Assembly: GCA_937967705.1 (NCBI GenBank)
Contig: CALCJG010000474.1
Coordinates: 1 to 13,338, forward strand
Direction: 5' to 3'
Source: an uncultured Spirochaetia bacterium
GTDB lineage: Bacteria > Spirochaetota > UBA4802 > JAGODF01
DNA: 13,338 bases
Program-made: the position numbers and the translations under genes
Shown: piece after piece, positions 1 to 5,936 of the stretch
How the letters are laid out: the number at the start of each line of letters is the position of its first letter
Position numbering within the stretch: the stretch's first letter is position 1
Notes under the pieces: model-generated
Databases searched by the model: none
Told to the model about the DNA's origin: nothing
What the model saw: the letters and a program-made list of their open reading frames with translations, nothing else

Positions 1-78
1 ATAAAAAAACGAAAAAAACAAGGATTTTCTACAATGACCCACCCATCTATTTTTCTTGACCTGACAGGGGAAGAGTGA
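1..78 (+). CDS. possible C-terminal end of an upstream gene (cut by window edge)
   Basis: Frame 1 is open from the first base and stops with TGA at 76-78, giving 25 residues, basic at first (IKKRKKQGF) and ending LDLTGEE. This could be the tail of a gene starting outside the window. Alternatively the frame holds a 14-codon ORF starting at ATG 34, preceded by AAGGA at 20-24 with a suitable spacing. A 25-codon open stretch is short enough to arise by chance, so this is a weak call. No family can be recognised. Confidence 0.25.
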   Translation: MKKRKKQGFSTMTHPSIFLDLTGEE

Positions 79-195
79 TTACTGAATCCGTGCTCATGAA
101 TGCCTTCATCATTATACCAAAACGGCAGGATTCGTTCCGTTTCCCAGGGGTTTTCACTTCGTATCCCTAAGACAACCATATGGAGAATTAAAAAA

Positions 196-717
196 GTGGC
201 TGAACCGGTCATCCCTCCCAGGGCTAAGCTTTTTATCGGAGTCCTTACGACAACGGACCTGCTGCTGGATGCGGTGGAGAGGCGGCTGGTTAAAAAATAT
301 GGTGAGATCGATTATCAGACCATCAAAATCGGGTTTTCCCACACTCAGTACTATAAATCGATGGGATCCAATCTTTTTAAGGTGTTCTTTTCCTTCAAAA
401 AACTCATAAAAAGGGAACAGATCATCGCCGTAAAACTTCACTGCAATAAACTGGAACAGAAGATATCCGGCAAGGAGACGAGGAGAGTCAACATCGATCC
501 CGGCTACCTGACCCTTTCCAACGTCTATCTGGCCAGCTGCAAGGAATTTTTTCACCGCATCTATCTCGGAAAAGGTATTTACCTGGAAAACGAATACCGC
601 TATGTGGCCAAAAAATATGAGCCCTGGGACTGGACGTATCCTGATTATAAAAAGCAGGAATACCTGCATTTCTTTCACAGCCTCAGACGGATTTATCAGG
701 AACAGATTAAAAAATAA
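196..717 (+). CDS. DUF4416 family protein
   Basis: A 173-residue protein of the DUF4416 family, whose function is unknown. The family signature is clear: an N-terminal KLFIGVL strand (residues 11-17), then RRVNIDPGYLTLSNVYLAS (96-114), HRIYLGKGIY (120-129) and WDWTYPDY (144-151). I chose GTG 196 as the start. It has GGAG at 182-185 ten bases upstream, and the family-like sequence begins right after it. The same frame is open back to an ATG at 100, but the extra 32 residues resemble nothing in the family, and the resulting 205 residues would be long for it. There is no signal peptide or membrane segment, so the protein is probably cytoplasmic. The M20 peptidase gene starts 17 bases after the stop, so the two are probably co-transcribed. 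Family assignment is fairly sure; the biochemical role is not known. Confidence 0.85.
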   Translation: MAEPVIPPRAKLFIGVLTTTDLLLDAVERRLVKKYGEIDYQTIKIGFSHTQYYKSMGSNLFKVFFSFKKLIKREQIIAVKLHCNKLEQKISGKETRRVNIDPGYLTLSNVYLASCKEFFHRIYLGKGIYLENEYRYVAKKYEPWDWTYPDYKKQEYLHFFHSLRRIYQEQIKK

Positions 718-734
718 CAAAGCGGGGGATAATA

Positions 735-1847
735 ATGATAACCATAAATCATGACAGACTGATATCAACCTTCCTGGAGCTCGTACAAATCCCCTCCCCT
801 TCCTGGGAGGAACAGGGTGTGATTAAATACCTCCAGGAAAGGTTTAAGAAACTGGGGATACCCCTGAAGCAATACCCCTGCATGGAATCCTACAATCTTC
901 TCGCCAGGGTGGAGGGAAAGGAAAAGGGGATTCCCATCCTTTTTTCCTCCCACATGGACACCGTACTCCCCTGCAATCAGGTGAAACCTCAGGTCACAAA
1001 GACCAAAATCACCTCCGACGGGACCACCATTCTCGGTGCAGACGACAAGGCTGCGATTGCCTGTTTTCTGGAAGCCCTGGAGTGTCTCAGGGAAAAAAAC
1101 CTTCCTCACGGTCCCCTGGAATTTCTTTTTTCCTGCGCCGAAGAACTCGGCCTGTATGGGATAAAGGCCTTCGACATGTCTCCCCTGAAATCGAAATACG
1201 CCTTCGTCTTCGACAGCGGGGGAAGCGTCGGGAAAATCATCCTGAAGGCACCCTTTCACATGACCCTGGACGTCAAGATCAAGGGGAAAGCGGCTCATGC
1301 AGGCATGGAACCGGAAAAAGGGATCAGCGCCATACGGGTAATCAGCGAGATTCTCAGCAGCATTCCCCACGGACGGATTGACGGGGAAACCACCGTCAAC
1401 GCCGGCATCATATCGGGCGGGCGGGCTACCAATATCGTAGCAGAAGAGGCTTATACCAAGATAGAAGCCCGTTCCCTCAACCGACAGAAACTCACATCGG
1501 TCATACAGATCATCACGAAGACCATTCAGGAGATTTCTTCCCGCCACGGTGCCAGGGCCGGAATACAGAAAACCATGGAGTATTACGGTTTTTCCATCAA
1601 ACCGGGAGAGGAGATTGTCAAAATCGTCAACCGTGCCCTCGAAAACCTGAACATCACCCCTGAATATATCGATTCCGGCGGCGGGAGCGACACCAATGTC
1701 TTCAACAGAGCAGGCATAAAGGCCATCAATCTCTCCATCGGCATGCGGGATGTCCACAGCACCAAGGAGCACATTCTCATCAGGGATCTTGTTGATGGGA
1801 CGGGTCTGGTCCTTTCTCTGATCGATGCTGTGCGGAAATTTCAGTAA
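735..1847 (+). CDS. M20 family zinc aminopeptidase, peptidase T-like
   Basis: A 370-residue metallopeptidase of the M20 clan, closest in layout to peptidase T/PepT-like proteins (about 370-410 residues), which release N-terminal residues from short peptides in the cytoplasm. The zinc-site motifs are all visible: SSHMDTV with H73 and D75, GADDKAA with the bridging D103, CAEELGL with the general base E136 and ligand E137, the metal aspartate D160 in FDSGG, and the late GGSDTNVF...DVHSTKEH with H341. The lid or dimerisation domain (about 178-290) carries KGKAAHAGMEPEKG with H188. GGGGG at 724-728 lies six bases before ATG 735. The gene follows DUF4416 by 17 bases, which suggests one transcript, and its last seven bases overlap the convergent membrane-protein gene. 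The exact substrate cannot be read; a tripeptidase or another M20 exopeptidase is possible. Confidence 0.92.
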   Translation: MITINHDRLISTFLELVQIPSPSWEEQGVIKYLQERFKKLGIPLKQYPCMESYNLLARVEGKEKGIPILFSSHMDTVLPCNQVKPQVTKTKITSDGTTILGADDKAAIACFLEALECLREKNLPHGPLEFLFSCAEELGLYGIKAFDMSPLKSKYAFVFDSGGSVGKIILKAPFHMTLDVKIKGKAAHAGMEPEKGISAIRVISEILSSIPHGRIDGETTVNAGIISGGRATNIVAEEAYTKIEARSLNRQKLTSVIQIITKTIQEISSRHGARAGIQKTMEYYGFSIKPGEEIVKIVNRALENLNITPEYIDSGGGSDTNVFNRAGIKAINLSIGMRDVHSTKEHILIRDLVDGTGLVLSLIDAVRKFQ

Positions 1848-2281
1848 CAGCTGAGCTTCGCGACGAAATAGGCCCCGCAGATGAGGGTCAGGGGCAGTGT
1901 CAGAAAATAGGTGAGGACATCCGTGGCGGATACAGCGTTTTTATTCAAAACCTTCCTGCCGAAATAGGAATAATGATAGTAGGCCGGGTCCTTGGATCTC
2001 TGATAGATCTTCATGGTGATTCTCACCTTGACGAAAATCATTATTAGAAAGAGGAAGCCCGATTCCAGGAAGAGAAATCGGTCAAAATTGATCTCCTTTA
2101 TCTGGGAGGGGAAGATGATGATGAAGATCGTCGTCAGGATTCCCATAAAGATGTTCGTTATGGTGGTGATGATGAATCCGCGGAAATCCTTATCCTGTTT
2201 CTTTGAAATGAAATTGAAAAGGAAATAGAGATGAATGGAGAAGGATATCTCGAAAAGGATAATAAAAAATATAATCACCAT
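1841..2281 (-). CDS. small four-helix integral membrane protein, unknown function
   Basis: A 146-residue, very hydrophobic protein that I do not recognise. Four membrane segments are apparent at about residues 2-24, 36-57, 68-87 and 121-143. The loop between helices 3 and 4 is polar and tyrosine-rich (QRSKDPAYYHYSYFGRK). No catalytic or binding motif is visible. The ATG at 2281 has only a weak purine stretch (AGAAGAAG) upstream. The 3' end overlaps the M20 peptidase gene by seven bases in tail-to-tail orientation, with no terminator hairpin between them. A TTGACT promoter-like sequence lies about 90 bases upstream. Consistent membrane topology over the whole ORF and the compact fit between neighbours support a real gene. 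Confidence 0.6.
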   Translation of the reverse strand: MVIIFFIILFEISFSIHLYFLFNFISKKQDKDFRGFIITTITNIFMGILTTIFIIIFPSQIKEINFDRFLFLESGFLFLIMIFVKVRITMKIYQRSKDPAYYHYSYFGRKVLNKNAVSATDVLTYFLTLPLTLICGAYFVAKLSCY

Positions 2282-2373
2282 ATTGTATCTACACTTCTTC
2301 TCTTGAACAGTGTTATTAAACGAAACCAGTTGTATTTATACAGGTGGAGGCTGACGGCATCTCCCTAACCCGA

Positions 2374-2402
2374 ATACTATAATCCAGGTGCAACAAAGTC
2401 AA
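2374..2402 (-). promoter_or_regulatory. putative sigma70-type promoter for the small membrane protein
   Basis: On the minus strand, TTGACT (2402-2397) is followed after 17 bases by TAGTAT (2379-2374); TATAGT with a 15-base gap is an overlapping alternative. Transcription would start near 2367, about 85 bases before the ATG at 2281. Confidence 0.35.
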
Positions 2403-2483
2403 GAAAAAGCAGGAGAGTACCGACCGAAATCAAGAGGTCTCCGCAAAATAACTGGACGATTTCCCTCACTGGCTGAAAAGAGA

Positions 2484-2512
2484 TTGACTTGCCGGGCATT
2501 TTTCACCATAAA
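2484..2512 (+). promoter_or_regulatory. putative sigma70-type promoter for the acyl-CoA synthetase homologue
   Basis: TTGACT (2484-2489), a 17-base spacer and CATAAA (2507-2512) give five and four matches to the -35 and -10 consensus. A start near 2519 leaves a leader of about 50 bases. The rest of the 2282-2567 gap holds only the divergent promoter; I see no hairpin terminator or riboswitch there. Confidence 0.4.
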
Positions 2513-2567
2513 TCATGTATGCGTAAATCATCAATCAGAGGGGCAGGAAGCCGATTCTTGAAACTTG

Positions 2568-4022
2568 ATGGACAGCAATCTTTATAATCTCCTCTTACAC
2601 GCGGTTGACGCCTGCCCTGATAAGGCTTTTTTTTACTATCGGGGCAGCGCTTTTTCCTATAGGGACACCCTGGCAACGGTTCAGCAATTGACCGCCCATC
2701 TCAGAGGGAGGGGAATTGCCGCCGGCGACCGGATACTGGTCAATCTAGGGAACATTCCCGAGTTCCTGTATACCCTTCTCTCAGCCTGCCAGATAGGGGC
2801 CATCTCCGTCTTGACAAACCCGGCCACACGCCGTATCGAAATGCAGCATTATATAGAAGAAACCTCCCCTTCGCTGATTGTTACCCATTCCGAATCCCTT
2901 ACAAATTTCATTACAGGCGAGGACTTGATCCTCCCCCGAGAAAGGTTCATCCTCATCGATGATCCCTCCCGGGAAACGGGGTTTGCCGCTGCTATCTCGA
3001 CCAATCACAGGTATTCGCCCCATGAATCCCTTGCAGCTGATCATCCTGCAGCGATCATCTTTACTTCCGCCATGGACGGCTATGCCCTTGGTGCCATGAT
3101 AACCCATGGAGCGATATGGGAAACCGCCAGGGTCTCCCAGGAGATCATGATCAACCATGATGACTTATTCATTACGGCCCTGCCGCTCTTTCATTCCTTC
3201 GGCCTCACGTCTTCTCTTTTCAATCCACTTTACAGTCATTCATCCCTCTATATTTTAGACAAGTTTTCCCCCAGAAGTCTTATTGACCTCTTCAAACGTT
3301 TGCCGGTGACTTTTTTTTGTGGAGTCCCCTTCATGTACTTCATATTAGCCAAGGTTATACCAGAGGGTACGGTTTTTCCCCAAATGCGCGCGTGGATTTC
3401 CGGAGGGGAGGCCATTTCGAGTCGGATGCAGGAATACCTTAAAAACAGCTTCAACATTGACGTTCGGCAGGGTTACGGATTGACCGAAGCATCCCCCATC
3501 GTTACATGGAACCTCATCTCGGAACCCAACGTTTACGGCTCCATCGGGAAACCGATGCCCTACAATCAGGTCCGGCTTAAAAGCGAGGAGCATGATTCCA
3601 GGGGGGATCCCGCCGAGGGGGAACTGATGGTAAAGGGCATCAACGTCATACCGGGATACTACAATCGGCCCGAACAAACCGCCGCCCTGATACGTGACGG
3701 ATGGCTCTATTCGGGAGACCTGGCACGCCGTGACATGAATGGATACTACTACATCACTGGCCGGAAAAAAAGCATGTTTTTAAGAAAGGGATTCAACGTC
3801 TATCCCCGGGAGGTAGAAAGGATATTATGCCGGCATCCCTTTGTGCTCAACGCAGCCTCCAGTATTACGCTGGAGGCCAGGGAAGACGGCTCCTTTGAAG
3901 AGGGATTCTCGATAACTATTGTGAAAAAGCCAGGATACCCGCTTGATTCGGACGACCTCAGCAACTGGTGTAAGGACAATCTATCATCCTACAAGATTCC
4001 GGATACCTTCGTCATTAAATGA
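2568..4022 (+). CDS. AMP-forming acyl-CoA synthetase homologue, degenerate and probably catalytically impaired
   Basis: A 484-residue member of the adenylate-forming (ANL) superfamily, which normally activates carboxylic acids to acyl-AMP and then to CoA thioesters. Family motifs seen: LPLFHSFGL (206-214), SGGEAIS (278-284), QGYGLTEASP (A5, 301-310), GWLYSGDLARRD with D384 (A7), and ITGRKK followed by GFNVYPREVE (A8, 396-417). Two essential parts are abnormal. The ATP-loop A3, normally TSGTTGxPKG, reads TSAMDGYALG (166-175), without the Gly-Thr-Thr and the Lys. The chain ends at TFVIK, before the A10 motif (P-x-x-x-GK) that carries the catalytic lysine, so it is about 10-20 residues short. 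ATG 2568 is preferred; TTG 2565 is in frame directly before it, and the nearest purine tract (GGCAGGAAG, 2542-2550) is rather far away. It sits alone with its own promoter-like sequence. It may be a decaying gene or a non-adenylating relative. Confidence 0.8.
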   Translation: MDSNLYNLLLHAVDACPDKAFFYYRGSAFSYRDTLATVQQLTAHLRGRGIAAGDRILVNLGNIPEFLYTLLSACQIGAISVLTNPATRRIEMQHYIEETSPSLIVTHSESLTNFITGEDLILPRERFILIDDPSRETGFAAAISTNHRYSPHESLAADHPAAIIFTSAMDGYALGAMITHGAIWETARVSQEIMINHDDLFITALPLFHSFGLTSSLFNPLYSHSSLYILDKFSPRSLIDLFKRLPVTFFCGVPFMYFILAKVIPEGTVFPQMRAWISGGEAISSRMQEYLKNSFNIDVRQGYGLTEASPIVTWNLISEPNVYGSIGKPMPYNQVRLKSEEHDSRGDPAEGELMVKGINVIPGYYNRPEQTAALIRDGWLYSGDLARRDMNGYYYITGRKKSMFLRKGFNVYPREVERILCRHPFVLNAASSITLEAREDGSFEEGFSITIVKKPGYPLDSDDLSNWCKDNLSSYKIPDTFVIK

Positions 4023-4111
4023 TCCATCGGGCCAATTAAATCTAATCTTGTTAAACCCTGAAGCCGATACAAATACTGAGCAGGCATCCACACCATACAG
4101 AGAAAAAATAT

Positions 4112-4140
4112 TTGATTTCTCAATACTTATCCCTTACTAT
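4112..4140 (+). promoter_or_regulatory. weak promoter candidate for the exported protein
   Basis: TTGATT (4112-4117), a 17-base spacer and TACTAT (4135-4140) would start transcription near 4147, about 37 bases before ATG 4184. Each box matches the consensus at only four positions. A transcription start here would make the earlier in-frame GTG at 4148 an unlikely translation start. Confidence 0.25.
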
Positions 4141-4183
4141 TATGTAGGTGCCTCTTGAAATCTATGGTAAAGCGAGTATCGGT

Positions 4184-4885
4184 ATGAAAAAAAGACGAAT
4201 ATGGTTCCTTCTCCTTTTATTCCTTCCGTCTGTGTACATAACTCTTTCGGCTTCGGAGTTCAAACATGATTATCTCATAAAGCAGCCGTTGACAGACACC
4301 AGGCTGAAATTTATGCCGGTTCCCAGCGATTACAGGAATTACTTCATCCTGCAATCCATTGACGATACGACAAACGTCATCATCGGCGATTTCGTCGGCA
4401 CGGAAAAGCTCATCTCCATGGTCATGGATCTCAACAGTGACGGAAAACCGGACCGCGTCTTTGAATATTTTCCCGATATTAAAAAATTTACTACACCGGC
4501 CAAGCCAACCACATCTTTCTACAAGGATTTTACCGATATTAAAAGGCAGATTATCGAAGGAACCATCTTTAAGAATACCTATTCCTATAAGATGAATTCC
4601 ATTGATTTGCTTAAATTGCGCCTGGAAAAGGGCAGGGATATCTTCAAAACGGAATACGGATACACCGTTAAAATCTACGATCCTGACAAACCCACGACGA
4701 TTCAGAGCGAATTTTTCTTTGCGAAACAGCACGGTAGATACGATTTAATATTTACCACCTATTACTACAAAATCTTCAACACAAAGATCGCTCCTGTGGT
4801 TTTCTTTTCCGTTTACTGCAAGAGCTCAAAAGACCCTATGATTGCCGAGATTGTAGAGGCCCTGTTAAAGATGGCCCCCAAATAA
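4184..4885 (+). CDS. exported protein of unknown function with one EF-hand-like loop
   Basis: A 233-residue protein that I do not recognise. The N-terminus is a typical Sec signal peptide: KKRR, a hydrophobic core at about residues 6-20 and a small-residue exit LSAS near 22-24. There is no lipobox cysteine, so it is probably a periplasmic or secreted soluble protein. Residues 82-90 read DLNSDGKPD, the spacing of a calcium-binding DxNxDGxxD loop as in EF-hand, dockerin and VCBS-type repeats; only one copy is present. The rest is rich in aromatic and lysine residues, with alternating beta-strand-like sequence (for example 157-210) and a short C-terminal helix. I chose ATG 4184 because the signal peptide starts there; an in-frame GTG at 4148 would only add a polar extension. 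The gene ends 37 bases before a strong terminator. Confidence 0.75.
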   Translation: MKKRRIWFLLLLFLPSVYITLSASEFKHDYLIKQPLTDTRLKFMPVPSDYRNYFILQSIDDTTNVIIGDFVGTEKLISMVMDLNSDGKPDRVFEYFPDIKKFTTPAKPTTSFYKDFTDIKRQIIEGTIFKNTYSYKMNSIDLLKLRLEKGRDIFKTEYGYTVKIYDPDKPTTIQSEFFFAKQHGRYDLIFTTYYYKIFNTKIAPVVFFSVYCKSSKDPMIAEIVEALLKMAPK

Positions 4886-4922
4886 TCCACTTAGATCATC
4901 ACCATCAAGAAACGGCATAAAG

Positions 4923-4945
4923 AAACCGCCCCACAAGGGCGGTTT
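4923..4945. terminator. bidirectional rho-independent terminator
   Basis: A perfect 9-bp stem, AAACCGCCC (4923-4931) and GGGCGGTTT (4937-4945), encloses the loop CACAA. The + strand ends in TTTT, and the - strand continues as TTTCTTTA. It lies between two convergent genes (ending at 4885 and 4970), so it probably stops transcription from both sides. Confidence 0.88.
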
Positions 4946-4969
4946 TCCATTTCCGGATGAGATCAGTTT

Positions 4970-5590
4970 TTACTTGTTTTCTCTTTTCTTCAACTCATCA
5001 ACCATCTGGGAAAACAGTTCATAAAACTCCTGTAATTCGTCGTTCTTTCTCAGCGGCCTGACGGTGGGGTATTTGCCTTCTATGATCTGTTTTATGTACT
5101 GCGACATGACAAAAATCGGTCCCGAGATTTTATGGGTTTTCCTGATCATTACGAAATAGAGAATAACGCTCTGCAGGAGAACAATTATAACTATAATTAG
5201 TAGCAGGTAATTATTGTATTTTACTATGCGATTATTCGTTTCTATGTTTGCCTGTATGTTGCTGATGTTGGCCTTTATAGTCTGCAGATTTTTAAAATGC
5301 CTGTTGGCCACCTCTCCGATCGCTTTTTTCTCCGGTTTTTCTTTGGGATTCTGCGCCCAGGTCATCACCGTCTGGAGGATATTGTCCTGGATGGTCATGA
5401 TGTTGTCCAGATTCTTAACAATGGCGTCATTCGTTTTGGATATCTCGGTAAGCTTGAAATTATTCGATGTCGCGTTGATTCCGATAATGCTTATAATAAG
5501 GGCAACGACCACGAAGATGATGCCGACAACCGTGAAGGTATGCTTGAGCTGAAATTTTTTATCCACAATATACTGCTTTCTTTTTGCCAT
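4970..5590 (-). CDS. two-helix membrane protein with a HAMP-like domain and no output domain
   Basis: A 206-residue inner-membrane protein with the layout of a chemoreceptor or sensor-kinase input half. It has a short basic N-terminus (MAKRKQYIVDKKFQLKH), TM1 at about 18-40, an extracytoplasmic helical region of about 85 residues (41-126) and TM2 at 127-149. A juxtamembrane HAMP-like segment follows at 150-202, with KISGPIFVMSQYIKQIIEGKYPTV and a second helix DELQEFYELFSQMVDEL. The chain then stops at KKRENK: no methyl-accepting, kinase, cyclase or GGDEF domain follows in this or a neighbouring frame. The start is well supported by GAGGTAGGAAC just before ATG 5590. It lies divergent from the kinase operon across 346 bases and is closed by the terminator at 4923-4945. 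It could act as a partner subunit of another receptor or of the kinase; that is inference only. Confidence 0.8.
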   Translation of the reverse strand: MAKRKQYIVDKKFQLKHTFTVVGIIFVVVALIISIIGINATSNNFKLTEISKTNDAIVKNLDNIMTIQDNILQTVMTWAQNPKEKPEKKAIGEVANRHFKNLQTIKANISNIQANIETNNRIVKYNNYLLLIIVIIVLLQSVILYFVMIRKTHKISGPIFVMSQYIKQIIEGKYPTVRPLRKNDELQEFYELFSQMVDELKKRENK

Positions 5591-5697
5591 GTTCCTACCT
5601 CATTGAGCAATATTGATAATCCTGTAAGATGTCGGGAGGCCTGAACCTTCCGAAATGACGCCCCAGTCATGTTGCCTATTGCCGAATATATCCTAAT

Positions 5698-5726
5698 TTT
5701 ATGGAATGAATCGATAAAATAGTCAA
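5698..5726 (-). promoter_or_regulatory. putative sigma70-type promoter for the HAMP protein
   Basis: On the minus strand, TTGACT (5726-5721) is followed after exactly 17 bases by CATAAA (5703-5698). Boxes and spacing are the same as in the candidate at 2484-2512. The leader would be about 100 bases. Confidence 0.4.
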
Positions 5727-5735
5727 TATCTTTTC

Positions 5736-5749
5736 TTTTTCATGAAAAA
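5736..5749. promoter_or_regulatory. perfect 14-bp palindrome, candidate operator
   Basis: TTTTTCATGAAAAA is its own reverse complement. It sits nine bases upstream of the minus-strand -35 box of the HAMP gene and about 90 bases upstream of the kinase -35 box. That is where an activator site or an UP-element-like sequence would act. In AT-rich DNA such a palindrome can also arise by chance, and I know of no regulator for it. Confidence 0.25.
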
Positions 5750-5836
5750 ATTATTAAATACCCCCACCGTTGTCTCAACGCCCTCATATCATAAAACAGC
5801 GACATCGCATAAAATGCTCAGTATGGTGATAATTAT

Positions 5837-5866
5837 TTGACTTTTGAATAATTGTGTTTTTATATT
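5837..5866 (+). promoter_or_regulatory. promoter of the kinase/HD-GYP operon
   Basis: TTGACT (5837-5842), an 18-base spacer and TATATT (5861-5866) match the consensus at five of six positions each. This is the best promoter in the window. The start would be near 5873, leaving a leader of about 64 bases. Confidence 0.6.
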
Positions 5867-5936
5867 AAAAGGGGATGTACTTAATACCGTTAACTGTCCC
5901 CATCAAGAGTGTGCATAAGGATTATAATGGGAAAGC

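Larger units (their letters stand above)
5591..5936. other. 346-base divergent intergenic region
   Basis: This AT-rich gap separates the HAMP gene from the kinase gene. It contains a promoter candidate facing each way (5698-5726 on minus, 5837-5866 on plus), a 14-bp perfect palindrome at 5736-5749 and the ribosome-binding region of each gene. I see no hidden coding region, no small RNA terminator and no recognisable riboswitch. Confidence 0.6.

Noticed and set aside
120..142. Inverted repeat AAACGG...CCGTTT
   Set aside because: A six-base stem with an eleven-base loop and no T run is too weak to call a terminator or RNA element.
100..195. Longer start of the DUF4416 gene at ATG 100
   Set aside because: The extra 32 residues do not resemble the family and there is no ribosome-binding site before 100; GTG 196 has GGAG at a good distance.
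765..1772. Long open frame on the minus strand opposite the M20 peptidase
   Set aside because: It is the shadow of a well-supported gene whose catalytic motifs are all on the plus strand; the minus product shows no family features.
4100..4121. Inverted repeat GAGAAA...TTTCTC upstream of the exported protein
   Set aside because: A short AT-rich stem without a T run that overlaps a promoter candidate; not convincing as a terminator for the ligase.
4148..4183. GTG 4148 as start of the exported protein
   Set aside because: It would place a polar 12-residue stretch before a perfect signal peptide that starts at ATG 4184.
5870..5936. Cyclic-di-GMP riboswitch in the kinase leader
   Set aside because: The leader is only about 64 bases and lacks the conserved core and paired stems.
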